A program made the translations under genes and the position numbers. From contig NZ_MLAL01000018.1 in assembly GCF_001875665.1 (NCBI RefSeq), forward strand, positions 25,094 through 89,093: 64,000 nucleotides of DNA, read 5' to 3'. Under the pieces are notes generated by a model. It was not told the origin of the DNA and did not search any database. It saw only the letters and a list, made by a program, of their open reading frames with translations. This document shows, piece by piece, positions 9,030 to 18,642 of this stretch. Each line of letters begins with the position of its first letter. The stretch's first letter is position 1. The DNA comes from Corynebacterium sp. NML130628. Its GTDB lineage: Bacteria; Actinomycetota; Actinomycetes; Mycobacteriales; Mycobacteriaceae.

Positions 9030-11750
9030 GTGGCGAAAAAATCTCATACCGAAATTCAGGACTTTGATCGATCCACCCTGAAAGACAAGATGCGGGTATT
9101 TCAACTCGCGAAGGCGTTGGGGGTGGCATCCAAGGACGTTGTAGTCGCGCTGACCGAGATGGGAATTACAAAGGTTGCGCAGTCCTCGATTACGCGGGAG
9201 GAAGCCGAAAAGGTCATCGATGCGCTGCAGCAGCCAACGGATAAGGCTGAGGCGAAGAAGTCGAAGGATAACAGCGACGAAAAGATCCGCGAGCGGGTGC
9301 GCAAGGACGTGGAGAACGAAATCCACCAGATCGAGGAGAAGGTCGACGCGACCTTCGAGTCCGCTGATGAGGAGGCCGACGAGCCGGAGCAGGAACCAGC
9401 ATCGGAACCGGAGCCTGAACCGGAAGCTGAGGAAGAGCCAGAACACGAGGAAGAGGCGACGGTCGAATACGCGCCGATCTTCAAGGCGCCGACGCGACCG
9501 AAGCGCCGCCGTGCAGTGCGCACTGCCGCACCGAAGGAACCGGAGGCAGATACCGCACTCGAAGACACCGGCAAGGGCGAGGACCACGATGAGGCCGAGG
9601 AGCCCAAGGTTGAAGTTATTGATGAACCGAAGGGGATCAGCGGTTCCGCTCGTCTGGAGGCGCAGCGTCGTCGGCGGAGTGAGCGTCGAGAAGCAGAGCG
9701 TCAGCGCTCCCGCATTGTTTCTGAGGCTGAGTTCCTTGCTCGACGTGAGTCGGTGCACCGGACCATGGTGGTACGCGAGCGCGACCGTAACGATGGCCCG
9801 GGCCGCATCACGCAGGTAGCGGTCCTGGAGGATGGTCTGCTTGCGGAGCACTTTGTGTCGACGGATGACAACGCTTCGATCATCGGCAATATTTACATGG
9901 GCCGTGTTCAGAACGTGCTGCCGGGTATGGAGGCGGCGTTCATTGACATCGGAACTGGGCGTAACGCGGTGCTCTACGCCAGCGAGGTCGATTGGAAGGC
10001 GGCGAAGCTTGGCGGCAAGAAGCGCAGAATTGAACACGCGCTGAAGTCCGGTGACCAGGTGATGGTGCAGGTCTCGAAGGATATTAACGGGCACAAGGGT
10101 GCTCGCCTGACAACGCACATATCGCTGGCAGGGCGCTTCCTTGTCTACGTGCCGGGTGGCCGTAACGCTGGGATTTCCCGCAAGCTGCCTGTCACCGAGC
10201 GCAAGCGCCTTAAGGGCATCCTCAACGAAGTCGTGCCTGGCAAGGGTGGTGCGATTATCCGCACGGCCGCGGAGGGCATGTCGAAGGAGGCGATTGCCGA
10301 GGACGTGCAGCGCCTGCATAAGCAGTGGGAGATGGTGCAGGAGAAGGCGGAAGCCGCGAAGAGCGGTAAAGGCTCACGCCCAGTGCTGCTCTACGAAGAG
10401 CCGCGCCTGATCGTCCGTGTGGTCCGCGACGTCTTCAACGAAGACTTCTCCGAGCTGATCATCGACGGCAAGAAGTCGTACAACATTGCGCACGCGTACC
10501 TGCAATCTGTCGCGCCGGACCTGTTGGACCGTGTGACCAAGTTTGACCGTGTTGCGCACGACGGTGCCGACGCTTTTGCGGAACACCGCATTGACGAGCA
10601 GGTGCAGAAGGCGCTTGCTCGCGTTGTGTGGCTGCCATCGGGTGGCACGTTGGTCATTGAACGCACCGAGGCCATGACGGTGATCGACGTCAACACCGGA
10701 AAGTTCACCGGCTCCGGCGGCAACCTCGAAGAGACCGTCACCGCGAACAACTTGGAGGCCGCGGAGGAAGTCGTGCGCCAGCTGCGCCTGCGAGATATTG
10801 GCGGCATGGTGGTCATCGACTTCATCGACATGATCCTGGACGAAAACAAGGAGCTAGTGCTGCGTCGCCTGAAGGAGACGCTGGGCCGAGACCGCTCCCG
10901 CCACCAGGTTTCCGAGGTGACCTCGCTCGGGCTTGTGCAGCTGACCCGCAAGAAGCTCGGCGACGGGCTGCTTGAGACCTACTCCAAGCCGTGTGAGTGC
11001 TGTGGTGGCCGCGGTGTAATCATCACCGAGGAACCGGTGGAGCACGCGACGTACAACCCGGAGGAGGACGACCTGCAACACCGCGGTGGTCGCGGCAAGA
11101 AGCGCGGGAAGTCGAACGGTGAGCGCACGAACAAGAAGACGGCGGAGAAGTGCCGCAACAAGCTCGACGAGAAGGCTATCGACGAGCTGGTGGGCTCGGT
11201 TGTTTCCGAAGACGTTGAGGACCACGCCGACAACGCCGAGAACAACGAACCGAAGCCACCTGTAGTAGGTGAGTCTTCTCAGCGCGAATCCGGCTCGCGT
11301 CGTCGCGGCCGTCGCGGGACGGGTCGTGGCCGTGGTCGCGCGCAGGAGCAGCGGGAGAGCCGGCAGTCCCAGCAGTCCCAGCAGGAGCAGGAGACGCCGA
11401 AGTCTGAGCAGACATACGAAGAAGCACTCGAGGCCTTCGAGCGTTCTCCACGCCGCAAGCGGGCGACCCGCGGCAACTCCCGTTCCGACCACAAGCCGAA
11501 GCGTGAGGACTTCGAAATCAAGGAGCCGGAGAAAGAATCACAGGACAAGCCGGCCGTGAAGGTGACGGAGTCGCCTCGTCGACGTGGGCGCCGCCGCGCA
11601 GTACGCAGGACTTCTCAGCCGCAGCAGGAGCAGCCGAAGGCAAAGGAGAGCCAGCCGAAGGCGGTAAAGCCGATGGGGAAGAAGCAGGAGTCGAAGGCGA
11701 GTGCGCGCCGCAGGCGTCGACGCGCGACACGCCGAACCTCTTCTAAGTAG
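9030..11750 (+). CDS. rne: ribonuclease E/G family endoribonuclease with IF-2 N-terminal-like domain
   Basis: Endoribonuclease for mRNA decay and rRNA maturation, 906 residues. In order: an IF2_N-like module (about 21-66, beginning MRVFQLAKAL); a very acidic Glu-rich linker (about 75-165); a basic/coiled stretch; an S1-like RNA-binding domain (about 250-340); the catalytic DNase I-like domain with Asp in VIDVNTG (about 553) and Asp in VVIDFIDM (about 597); and the zinc-link cysteines in KPCECCGGRG (about 652-661). A long Arg/Lys/Glu/Gln-rich disordered tail follows. The GTG at 9030 was chosen because TAGGAG lies 7 bases upstream; an in-frame GTG at 8952 would add 26 residues. Position upstream of rplU-rpmA is conserved. 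Confidence 0.93.
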   Translation: MAKKSHTEIQDFDRSTLKDKMRVFQLAKALGVASKDVVVALTEMGITKVAQSSITREEAEKVIDALQQPTDKAEAKKSKDNSDEKIRERVRKDVENEIHQIEEKVDATFESADEEADEPEQEPASEPEPEPEAEEEPEHEEEATVEYAPIFKAPTRPKRRRAVRTAAPKEPEADTALEDTGKGEDHDEAEEPKVEVIDEPKGISGSARLEAQRRRRSERREAERQRSRIVSEAEFLARRESVHRTMVVRERDRNDGPGRITQVAVLEDGLLAEHFVSTDDNASIIGNIYMGRVQNVLPGMEAAFIDIGTGRNAVLYASEVDWKAAKLGGKKRRIEHALKSGDQVMVQVSKDINGHKGARLTTHISLAGRFLVYVPGGRNAGISRKLPVTERKRLKGILNEVVPGKGGAIIRTAAEGMSKEAIAEDVQRLHKQWEMVQEKAEAAKSGKGSRPVLLYEEPRLIVRVVRDVFNEDFSELIIDGKKSYNIAHAYLQSVAPDLLDRVTKFDRVAHDGADAFAEHRIDEQVQKALARVVWLPSGGTLVIERTEAMTVIDVNTGKFTGSGGNLEETVTANNLEAAEEVVRQLRLRDIGGMVVIDFIDMILDENKELVLRRLKETLGRDRSRHQVSEVTSLGLVQLTRKKLGDGLLETYSKPCECCGGRGVIITEEPVEHATYNPEEDDLQHRGGRGKKRGKSNGERTNKKTAEKCRNKLDEKAIDELVGSVVSEDVEDHADNAENNEPKPPVVGESSQRESGSRRRGRRGTGRGRGRAQEQRESRQSQQSQQEQETPKSEQTYEEALEAFERSPRRKRATRGNSRSDHKPKREDFEIKEPEKESQDKPAVKVTESPRRRGRRRAVRRTSQPQQEQPKAKESQPKAVKPMGKKQESKASARRRRRRATRRTSSK

Positions 11751-11753
11751 AGG

Positions 11754-11787
11754 GAAGCGGGTGCGGTTTGATAATCGCACCCGCTTC
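11754..11787 (+). terminator. terminator downstream of rne
   Basis: A perfect 12-base stem (11754-11765 with 11776-11787) with a 10-base loop starts 3 bases after the rne stop. The following TGTGTAGTATTT is only a weak T-tract, so termination may be partial. Confidence 0.7.
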
Positions 11788-11948
11788 TGTGTAGTATTTG
11801 ACAGTCGCTGTTTTGGGCTGTGAAGCCGCGCCGTTTACGCATGCAGGCATGGTGGAACGCGAAAGGCCACAAAGCGCTAGAGAACTGTACCAACTGTCTG
11901 CTCAGCATGCGGGGAGACACAACGAGTTTAGATAAGGGGTAACCCTCT
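11788..11948 (+). promoter_or_regulatory. rplU promoter and long 5' leader
   Basis: A consensus -35 box TTGACA lies at 11798-11803; no good -10 is seen at the usual distance. Roughly 120 bases of transcribed leader would follow, containing GC-rich segments able to pair. A leader this long before L21 is reminiscent of autoregulatory ribosomal-protein leaders, but I cannot assign it to a known RNA family from sequence alone. Confidence 0.4.
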
Positions 11949-12254
11949 ATGTACGCGATCGTCAAGACTGGCGGCAAGCAGTACAAGGTTGCCGAAGGCG
12001 ACCTCGTCAAGGTCGAGAAGATCGAGGGTGAAGCGGGCGACAAGGTTGCCCTCACCCCGGTTCTGCTCGTCGATGGCGCGGATGTCACCGCAGGCCCTGA
12101 TGCTTTGTCCAAGGTTTCTGTTGAAGCTGAGATTGTCGAGCACGGCAAACGCAAGAAGGTCGACATTCTGAAGTACAAGAACAAGACCGGCTACAAGGTC
12201 CGCCAGGGCCACCGTCAGCCACAGACAACCATCAAGATCACTGCTATCAAGTAA
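11949..12254 (+). CDS. rplU: 50S ribosomal protein L21
   Basis: Large-subunit ribosomal protein that binds 23S rRNA. The 101 residues are a normal length. The N-terminus [14 protein letters not shown] is diagnostic, and the family's C-terminal signature [17 protein letters not shown] is present at about 75-91. The ATG is preceded by GATAAGGGGTAACCCTCT, a Shine-Dalgarno-like G run at a slightly long distance. rpmA follows 25 bases later in what is clearly one operon, the standard L21-L27 pair. Confidence 0.97.
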   Translation: MYAIVKTGGKQYKVAEGDLVKVEKIEGEAGDKVALTPVLLVDGADVTAGPDALSKVSVEAEIVEHGKRKKVDILKYKNKTGYKVRQGHRQPQTTIKITAIK

Positions 12255-12279
12255 GACTTGCACTAAGGAGAAATAGACA

Positions 12280-12600
12280 ATGGCAACGAAGAAGGGTGCA
12301 TCAAGCTCCTCGAACGGTCGTGACTCAGAGTCGAAGCGCCTCGGTGTGAAGCGTTTCGGTGGTCAGCAGGTAAAGGCGGGCGAGATCATCGTTCGTCAGC
12401 GCGGCACCAAGTTCCACCCAGGTGACAACGTCGGCCGCGGTGGCGACGACACGCTGTTCGCGCTTGCAGCTGGCGCAGTCCAGTTCGGCATTAAGCGCAA
12501 CCGTCGCATCGTCAACATCGTCCCAGCGGACGGCGAGGGCGTTTCGGCAGAGGTGCTCGAGGCTGCAGAGGTAGCTGGCGTGGCACAGGAAACTGCGTAA
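12280..12600 (+). CDS. rpmA: 50S ribosomal protein L27 with extended C-terminus
   Basis: Large-subunit protein whose N-terminus reaches the peptidyl-transferase centre. The N-terminus [20 protein letters not shown] and the core [19 protein letters not shown] and [12 protein letters not shown] are typical. The protein has 106 residues, whereas L27 is usually 85-90. The extra 17 or so residues are an acidic, alanine/glutamate-rich tail after RIVNIVPA. No N-terminal cleavage motif of the Firmicute type is seen. AAGGAG stands 10 bases before the ATG. The gene ends at a strong terminator. Confidence 0.96.
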   Translation: MATKKGASSSSNGRDSESKRLGVKRFGGQQVKAGEIIVRQRGTKFHPGDNVGRGGDDTLFALAAGAVQFGIKRNRRIVNIVPADGEGVSAEVLEAAEVAGVAQETA

Positions 12601-12616
12601 CCCGTAGCAATACTTG

Positions 12617-12657
12617 AAACACCGCACACCCCGACCGGGTGCGCGGTGTTTTTCTTT
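12617..12657 (+). terminator. intrinsic terminator of rplU-rpmA
   Basis: A 15-base stem (12617-12631 with 12637-12651, one mismatch) with a 5-base loop runs into TTTTTCTTT. Confidence 0.9.
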
Positions 12658-12712
12658 CCCACAACCCGGTACCCTCCACTACTAGAACTCTTTTGCAAGG
12701 AAGGCGGAAATA

Positions 12713-14233
12713 ATGGCCCAATTTGTTGACCGCGCGGTGCTGCACCTCCAGGCCGGTGACGGCGGACATGGCTGTGTCTCTGTCCACCGCGAAAAATTCA
12801 AACCCCTCGGCGGACCGGATGGAGGCAACGGCGGCCACGGCGGCGACATCGTGCTGGAGGTATCCAACCAGGTGCACACGCTGCTCGACTTCCAGTACCA
12901 TCCGCACGTCAAAGCGAAGCGTGGCGGCAACGGAGAGGGCGACAACCGCAACGGCGCTCGCGGGGAAGACCTCATCCTCGAGGTCCCGGTGGGCACCGTG
13001 GTGCGCAGCGAAGACGGTGAACTGCTCGCTGACCTGACGGTGCCGGGCACCCGCTTCCTTGCCGCGGAGGGCGGCTTCGGTGGTCTGGGCAACGCGGCGC
13101 TGGCCACCGCGAAGCGGAAGGCCCCAGGTTTCGCGCTGAAGGGCGAGCCGGGCGAAGCTCACGACCTGATCCTCGAGCTGAAGTCAATGGCGGATGTGGG
13201 GCTGGTCGGCTTCCCTTCGGCAGGGAAGTCCTCGTTGATCTCGGTGCTTTCTGCAGCGAAGCCGAAGATTGCGGACTACCCCTTCACGACGCTCGCTCCG
13301 AACCTTGGCGTGGTCAATGTCGGCGATGACACGTACACGATCGCGGACGTGCCAGGCCTGATCCCGGGGGCGAGCCAGGGCAAGGGGCTGGGCCTGGACT
13401 TCTTGCGCCATATCGAGCGTACTGCCGTGCTGGCACACATCGTGGACGTTGCCACGATGGAGCCCGGGCGCGACCCGATTTCTGACATTGAGGCGCTTGA
13501 ACATGAGCTGGATACCTACGCGGAGCAGCTTGATATGGACTCAGGCCTCGGTGACCTGCGGGAGCGCCCGCGCATCGTCGTTTTGAACAAGATGGACGTC
13601 CCGGAGGCGCGGGAGCTCGCGGAGTTCTTGGAAGACGATATTAAGGAAAAATTCGGCTGGGATGTGTACATGATTTCTACCGCGACCCGTGAAGGGCTTG
13701 ACCCGCTGAAGTGGGCGCTGTGGACCATCGTTGAACGCGCCCGGAAGCGCCGCGTGAAAGCTACGAAGGCGGCTCCAGCTGAGGTGATCCGCCCGAAAGC
13801 AGTAGCGCCGAAGCGGCGTGGTCACGCGCAGGAGGGCGGTATCGAGGTCGTTGCGGATCCGATGGTGCCGGGTGCATGGCTGGTCACTGGTGAGAAGGCG
13901 GAGCGCTGGATTCGCCAGACTGACTTCGAGAACGATGAGGCAGTTGGTTACCTCTCGGACCGTTTGAACAAAGCCGGTGTGGAGGACGAGCTGCGCAAGA
14001 TCGGCGCGATGGAGGGCGATACCGTCACTATCGGCGAAATCTCGTTTGAGTGGGAGCCATCGCGAGCCGGCGATCCAACCTTGGCGGGACGCGGCCAGGA
14101 TGCGCGCCTCTACGACACCACGCGTGCTTCTGCTGCGGAGCGTAAGCGTGCGTCGCAGGCGCGCCGCGGCCTGATCGACGAGTTCGATTACGGCGACGGC
14201 GCAACAGCCGACCGGGAACGTTGGCAGGGGTAG
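12713..14233 (+). CDS. obg: GTPase Obg/CgtA
   Basis: Ribosome-associated GTPase acting in 50S assembly and stress control; 506 residues. The glycine-rich Obg fold occupies residues 1-160 (many GG pairs, for example GGNGGHGGD). The G domain begins with the P-loop GFPSAGKSS near 165. DVPG of G3 follows, then NKMD of G4. The C-terminal OCT domain (about 375-445, including [18 protein letters not shown]) is present, with a basic disordered tail after it. A good AAGGAAGG-type ribosome site precedes the ATG. Position after rplU-rpmA is the near-universal order. proB follows 17 bases later. Confidence 0.97.
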   Translation: MAQFVDRAVLHLQAGDGGHGCVSVHREKFKPLGGPDGGNGGHGGDIVLEVSNQVHTLLDFQYHPHVKAKRGGNGEGDNRNGARGEDLILEVPVGTVVRSEDGELLADLTVPGTRFLAAEGGFGGLGNAALATAKRKAPGFALKGEPGEAHDLILELKSMADVGLVGFPSAGKSSLISVLSAAKPKIADYPFTTLAPNLGVVNVGDDTYTIADVPGLIPGASQGKGLGLDFLRHIERTAVLAHIVDVATMEPGRDPISDIEALEHELDTYAEQLDMDSGLGDLRERPRIVVLNKMDVPEARELAEFLEDDIKEKFGWDVYMISTATREGLDPLKWALWTIVERARKRRVKATKAAPAEVIRPKAVAPKRRGHAQEGGIEVVADPMVPGAWLVTGEKAERWIRQTDFENDEAVGYLSDRLNKAGVEDELRKIGAMEGDTVTIGEISFEWEPSRAGDPTLAGRGQDARLYDTTRASAAERKRASQARRGLIDEFDYGDGATADRERWQG

Positions 14234-14236
14234 CGC

Positions 14237-14242
14237 TACACT
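14237..14242 (+). promoter_or_regulatory. -10-like box of proB, leaderless spacing
   Basis: TACACT lies 8 bases before the proB ATG at 14251, with no Shine-Dalgarno between. It suggests proB can be transcribed independently of obg. Confidence 0.45.
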
Positions 14243-14250
14243 GAGCTGCT

Positions 14251-15387
14251 ATGAACGCAGCGACTACTACGGAGGCGCAGCTTCGCAGCCACATTGCTGG
14301 TGCGAAGCGGGTCGTCGTCAAGCTTGGTACTACCTCACTCGTCAACGAGGATTCGTCAGTGAGCAGGGTCAAGATTGATCGCCTCGTGGATGCGCTGGTG
14401 GATCGCATGGATGCGGGCACCGACATCGTGGTGGTGTCCTCCGGCGCGATTGCTGCCGGGATGCGCCCACTGGGGTTGCGGACCCGCCCGCGCGACCTTG
14501 CAACGAAGCAGGCCGCCGCGGCGGTGGGGCAGGTGCATCTCGCGCAGGAGTGGGGCGCTTCCTTCGCCAGGCATGGTCGCACTGTGGGCCAGGTGCTGCT
14601 GACGCAAGCCGACGCCGGCGTGCGCGAGCGCGCGCGCAACGCGCAGCGTACAATCGACCGGCTGCGGCAGCTGGGCACCGTGCCGATTGTCAACGAGAAC
14701 GATACAGTGGCGACCTCCGAGATGCGCTTCGGCGACAACGATAGGCTCTCAGCGATCGTGGCGACGCTGATCGGGGCAGATGCGCTCGTGCTGCTTTCAG
14801 ATGTCGACGGCCTCTACGACCGCAACCCTGCCGACCCTGATGCGCAGCTCGTGTCCGAGGTCCGTACCGGCGCTGACCTGGAAGGCGTCGTGGCCGGTGA
14901 TGGTGGTGTGCTCGGGACTGGTGGAATGGCGGCGAAGGTATCCGCCGCGCGCCTGGCTGCCCGCGGCGGCGTGCCGGTGTTGCTGACCAGTGCGTCGAAG
15001 ATTTCACAAGCGCTACAGGACGCGAGCTGTGGCACCGTCTTCCACACCCGCGAGCAGTCGACGCTGCGGGCGTGGAAGTTCTGGGCGCTCTACGCTGCGG
15101 ACGCTGAGGGCGTGGTGCGCCTCGACAGGGGTGCGGTGAACGCGGTCACGAGCGGTGGTACGAGTCTGCTCGCGGTCGGCATCACGGATATCGAGGGAGA
15201 CTTCCACGCGGGCGACATCGTCGAGATCCTGGGGCCGGACTCGGAAGCCGTTGGGCGCGGCGAGGTCGCCTACGACGCCACAGAGCTTGCAAACATGCTG
15301 GGCAAACACACCGATGAACTGCCGGAAGGCCAACGCAAACCTGTCGTGCACGCCGACTATTTATCGAATTACGCCACCCGCTTGTAA
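14251..15387 (+). CDS. proB: glutamate 5-kinase
   Basis: First step of proline biosynthesis: phosphorylates glutamate to gamma-glutamyl phosphate. The 378 residues comprise an amino-acid-kinase domain (KLGTTSLV near 30, [11 protein letters not shown] near 67, [17 protein letters not shown] near 150, [15 protein letters not shown] near 227) and a C-terminal PUA domain (about 280-360). The PUA domain is typical of proline-feedback-controlled enzymes. It lies between obg and a 2-hydroxyacid dehydrogenase gene, with proA next, so the whole run supports proline synthesis. Confidence 0.96.
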   Translation: MNAATTTEAQLRSHIAGAKRVVVKLGTTSLVNEDSSVSRVKIDRLVDALVDRMDAGTDIVVVSSGAIAAGMRPLGLRTRPRDLATKQAAAAVGQVHLAQEWGASFARHGRTVGQVLLTQADAGVRERARNAQRTIDRLRQLGTVPIVNENDTVATSEMRFGDNDRLSAIVATLIGADALVLLSDVDGLYDRNPADPDAQLVSEVRTGADLEGVVAGDGGVLGTGGMAAKVSAARLAARGGVPVLLTSASKISQALQDASCGTVFHTREQSTLRAWKFWALYAADAEGVVRLDRGAVNAVTSGGTSLLAVGITDIEGDFHAGDIVEILGPDSEAVGRGEVAYDATELANMLGKHTDELPEGQRKPVVHADYLSNYATRL

Positions 15388-15395
15388 ATCCACGC

Positions 15396-15401
15396 TAGGT
15401 T
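15396..15401 (+). promoter_or_regulatory. -10-like box deciding the hydroxyacid dehydrogenase start
   Basis: TAGGTT, 7 bases, then ATG at 15409. It supports that ATG over the TTG at 15400, which would lie within the box. Confidence 0.4.
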
Positions 15402-15408
15402 GGGGTGC

Positions 15409-16317
15409 ATGAAATTTGCATTCTTACCGAAGCCTTGGGACGCAGTCGTCGATGATCTGACCGCGCACGGCCACACGTTTGTGGACCTCAACGAGTCTCC
15501 AGATGTATTGGTGTTTCGCGGGGGCCCGGAAGATTTCCCGGAGGAGCTGCCGCCGAGCATCAAGCTTGTGCAGGTGGCGTATGCGGGCGTCGAAAAGCTG
15601 GTAGAGGCAGGGGTGCTTGACCCAGATGTGCCGACGGCGAACGCCGCCGGGATTTACGACGACACGGTGGCTGAGTCTGCGCTGGCGTTGCTGCTGGGCG
15701 TATTGCAGCGGCACAAGGCGGTGACACCGCAGTGGAACGATCGGCAGATGCACGAAGAGAAGGACTACCTGTTCGACAACAAGAAGGTTGCTGTCATTGG
15801 GGCGGGTGGCATCGGCAAGAAGCTGATTCGCTTCCTCGAGCCGTTTGGACCGGAGATTATCGCGGTGAACCGTTCTGGCAACCCGGTGCCGGGGGCGACG
15901 CGCACCGTCGCCATGGATGAGGCGCAGGACGTGTGGTCGCAAGCGGACTACTTTGTACTCATCGCACCGTTGACGAAGCAGACGCATCACATGATCAACG
16001 CGGAAGTGCTGCGTGCGATGAAGCCGAACGCGGTGGTTGTCAACGTGGGCCGTGGCCCGCTGGTGGATACCGAGGCGCTGACCAAGGCGCTGCAGGAACG
16101 CACGATCGCCGGCGCTGGCCTTGACGTCACTGACCCGGAGCCGCTGCCGGAGGATCACCCACTGTGGCAGATGGACCGCTGCCTGATCACCCCGCATACC
16201 GCGAACATTCCGCGCTACATGCAGGCACGCCTGGGCGAGCTGACACGCCGCAACTGGGAAGCGCTGCAGGACGGCCGCCCGATGCCAACGCAGATCGACG
16301 TGGAGGAAGGGTACTAA
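15409..16317 (+). CDS. D-2-hydroxyacid dehydrogenase (NAD-binding)
   Basis: A 302-residue member of the D-isomer-specific 2-hydroxyacid dehydrogenase family. The NAD-binding motif GAGGIGKKL is near residue 131, the catalytic arginine lies in [13 protein letters not shown], and the histidine in [10 protein letters not shown]. The N-terminal substrate domain is short. The substrate is unknown; glyoxylate/hydroxypyruvate- or phosphoglycerate-type activity is possible. It is sandwiched between proB and proA. The ATG at 15409 was chosen because TAGGTT (15396-15401) lies 7 bases upstream; a TTG at 15400 is the alternative. Its TAA overlaps the proA ATG by one base (TAATG). Confidence 0.88.
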   Translation: MKFAFLPKPWDAVVDDLTAHGHTFVDLNESPDVLVFRGGPEDFPEELPPSIKLVQVAYAGVEKLVEAGVLDPDVPTANAAGIYDDTVAESALALLLGVLQRHKAVTPQWNDRQMHEEKDYLFDNKKVAVIGAGGIGKKLIRFLEPFGPEIIAVNRSGNPVPGATRTVAMDEAQDVWSQADYFVLIAPLTKQTHHMINAEVLRAMKPNAVVVNVGRGPLVDTEALTKALQERTIAGAGLDVTDPEPLPEDHPLWQMDRCLITPHTANIPRYMQARLGELTRRNWEALQDGRPMPTQIDVEEGY

Positions 16318-17588
16318 TGGCCAGTATTGAGATTGAGGCGCGGGTGCACCGCCTCGCGAAGGCCGCGAAGAAGGTAGCGCCGGTGATCGCGACGCTGCCG
16401 ACTGCCCGGAAGAATGCCGTGCTGCTGCACGCTGCGGAGGCGCTCGAGGCACGCACCGCGGAAATCCTAGAGGCGAACGCCCACGACATTGTGGAAGCCC
16501 GCGAGGCAGGCATGGACGAGGCGCTGGTGGACCGGCTCGCCCTGGACGAGCAACGCATCAGCGGCATCGCGGACGGACTGCGCCAAGTCGCAGCCCTGCA
16601 CGATCCGGTCGGGGATGTGGTGCGCGGGGGCACGATGTACAACGGGATTCGGATGCGCCAGGTCCGCGTGCCACTGGGGGTGATGGGCATGGTCTACGAG
16701 GCCCGCCCGAACGTCACTGTGGACGCGTTCGGTTTGGCTCTGAAGTCGGGCAACGTGGCGCTGCTGCGCGGTTCGAAGTCTGCGGCGCACTCGAACGCGG
16801 CGCTGGTCACGGTGCTGCAGGATGTGCTTGCGAAGGAGGCGCTGCCGGTCGAGGCAGTCCAGCTGCTGCCGAGCGATTCGCACGATTCCGTCACCGCGCT
16901 CATCACGGCGCGTGGGCTCGTCGATGTTGTCATTCCGCGCGGCAGCGCCAGGCTTATCGACGCCGTCGTTACCCAAGCAACCGTGCCCACCATCGAGACC
17001 GGCACGGGCAATTGTCACGCCTACGTGGACGCTTCCGCGGATCTTCAGCAGGCGATCGACATCGTTGTCAATGGCAAGACGCGCCGGGTGTCGGTGTGCA
17101 ACGCGACTGAGACGGTGCTGCTTGATGCGACGCTGCCGGATGAGGACAAGGCGGCCGTCGTCAATGCGTTGCAAGAAGCCGGCGTGACGGTCCACGGTGA
17201 CCCGGAGGTGCTCGGCGCGTTTGGTGCGCGTGACGTGGTCAAAGCGGGCGAGCACGATTGGTCGGAGGAGTACCTCTCGATGGATGTGGCCGTCGCCGTC
17301 GTTGATGGAGTGGAGGGCGCAGCGGAGCACATCGCGCGGTATTCGACGGGGCATACGGAAGCTGTCGTCGCGAGCAACGCGCGCGTGCTGCAGTACTTCG
17401 CGGACCACGTGGATGCTGCGGCCGTCATGTTGAACGCGTCGACCGCGTTTACAGACGGCGAGCAGTACGGTATGGGTGCGGAAATCGGGATTTCGACGCA
17501 GAAGCTGCACGCGCGTGGACCGATGGCGCTGCCTGAGTTGATGAGCACGAAGTGGATACTGGAAGGAAACGGGCACACTCGAAGTTAG
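16317..17588 (+). CDS. proA: gamma-glutamyl phosphate reductase
   Basis: Second proline-pathway step: NADPH-dependent reduction of gamma-glutamyl phosphate to glutamate semialdehyde. It has 423 residues and an aldehyde-dehydrogenase fold. The catalytic cysteine is in [10 protein letters not shown] (about Cys261), and [16 protein letters not shown] near 120 and [12 protein letters not shown] near 225 are family signatures. The open frame continues upstream to 16164 inside the preceding gene. The ATG at 16317 is preceded by GGAGGAAGG and overlaps the upstream stop as TAATG, a reinitiation arrangement, so this start is secure. The stop is followed at once by the promoter of the cutinase gene. 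Confidence 0.97.
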   Translation: MASIEIEARVHRLAKAAKKVAPVIATLPTARKNAVLLHAAEALEARTAEILEANAHDIVEAREAGMDEALVDRLALDEQRISGIADGLRQVAALHDPVGDVVRGGTMYNGIRMRQVRVPLGVMGMVYEARPNVTVDAFGLALKSGNVALLRGSKSAAHSNAALVTVLQDVLAKEALPVEAVQLLPSDSHDSVTALITARGLVDVVIPRGSARLIDAVVTQATVPTIETGTGNCHAYVDASADLQQAIDIVVNGKTRRVSVCNATETVLLDATLPDEDKAAVVNALQEAGVTVHGDPEVLGAFGARDVVKAGEHDWSEEYLSMDVAVAVVDGVEGAAEHIARYSTGHTEAVVASNARVLQYFADHVDAAAVMLNASTAFTDGEQYGMGAEIGISTQKLHARGPMALPELMSTKWILEGNGHTRS

Positions 17589-17613
17589 GAAAATGGTGTA
17601 AGCGGGCTACACT
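17585..17613 (+). promoter_or_regulatory. predicted promoter of the cutinase gene
   Basis: TTAGGA (17585-17590, overlapping the proA stop), a 17-base spacer, then TACACT (17608-17613). A 50-60-base leader with a GAAGAAGG ribosome site leads to the GTG at 17674. Confidence 0.4.
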
Positions 17614-17673
17614 AATGCGCAGTTCTTCACGCCCAAACTCCCAGGTGTGATTCATTTACGAAGAAGGTGCACA

Positions 17674-18615
17674 GTGATCCGCAAAATGCGTACGTTTTTC
17701 CGTCGTCGGCTGTCCGTGACTGCAGTTGCGTTCACCGCCGCAGCAGCGGCGGTGGTTACTCCGGTGCTGCCGACGCATGAGGCGGACGCGCAGCAGCATT
17801 GCCCGTCTGTTGCCGTGATCGCCGCGCGTGGTTCGGGACAAAACAACCAGATCTACCGCACCCGCTACGCAGGGGAAGCACCATGGACGTCGAATGGGTG
17901 GGAGGGGGAGACCATCCGGGCGTTCCTGCGCTACTCGGAGTCGCGCTACCGCGCCACGCATGGCGGGAATTCCCTGATGAAGGACGTGGAAGTCCTCGGG
18001 ATGGAGCCACGTTACTACCCGGCTGTGTACCCGGATTACGACGTCCCCTCCGTCGCGGTTCCAGCTACCTTGCTGCAGGCGTTGGGGCTGGCGGTGCAGT
18101 ACGCAGTGCCACTGTTTACCATGGCGCGCCAGGCTGGCACCGACTTCATGGATTCCGTCAACATTGGGCGCACCGGCGTGATGGCGCTGGTCAACGACTA
18201 CGAGCGCTCAAGCGGGTGCCGCCCGAAGTACGTGCTGTCCGGCTACTCGCAGGGCGCGATGATTCTGCTGGAGCATGAGCGTGAGCTGGCACGCCGCGGC
18301 AAGCTGGCTGGCGTTGTCTACTTCGGCAACCCGATGACCGCAGCACGCGATGGTGGCACGGTTGGTGTAGCAAACGGTGGCGCTGGCGGCATGCTTGGCT
18401 TCCTGCCGTTCAACACGCGCACCGCGGGCGCGACGCCGAACAGGGTCAACTACTGCCTGCCGCTCGATGCGGTCTGTGACCTTTCCGTGCCCGTGTTGCG
18501 TGCGGCTGCTCCGACAGGAGGTACTCACGGACAGTATTTCCTGCGGTGGAACCGCTGGGATGACCAGGTGGCGGATTCCTTTGGGCGCTTCGTCGACCAG
18601 GTACGGTACCGCTAA
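17674..18615 (+). CDS. secreted cutinase-family serine esterase
   Basis: Predicted exported alpha/beta-hydrolase of the cutinase family, which in mycolate-bearing actinobacteria includes lipases, phospholipases and esterases. It has 313 residues. A basic n-region (RKMRTFFRRR), a hydrophobic core and an A-x-A type site near residue 39 form a signal peptide. The nucleophile elbow is GYSQG (190-194); the Asp of the triad is probably in AVCDLSVP and the His in GTHGQYF near the C-terminus. Early and late cysteines allow the family's disulfides. GTG 17674 is chosen for its GAAGAAGG site; an in-frame upstream start at 17647 lacks one. The next small gene is 27 bases downstream. Confidence 0.9.
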   Translation: MIRKMRTFFRRRLSVTAVAFTAAAAAVVTPVLPTHEADAQQHCPSVAVIAARGSGQNNQIYRTRYAGEAPWTSNGWEGETIRAFLRYSESRYRATHGGNSLMKDVEVLGMEPRYYPAVYPDYDVPSVAVPATLLQALGLAVQYAVPLFTMARQAGTDFMDSVNIGRTGVMALVNDYERSSGCRPKYVLSGYSQGAMILLEHERELARRGKLAGVVYFGNPMTAARDGGTVGVANGGAGGMLGFLPFNTRTAGATPNRVNYCLPLDAVCDLSVPVLRAAAPTGGTHGQYFLRWNRWDDQVADSFGRFVDQVRYR

Positions 18616-18642
18616 GTGTTAAGGAAGGACAGAGACACAGTC

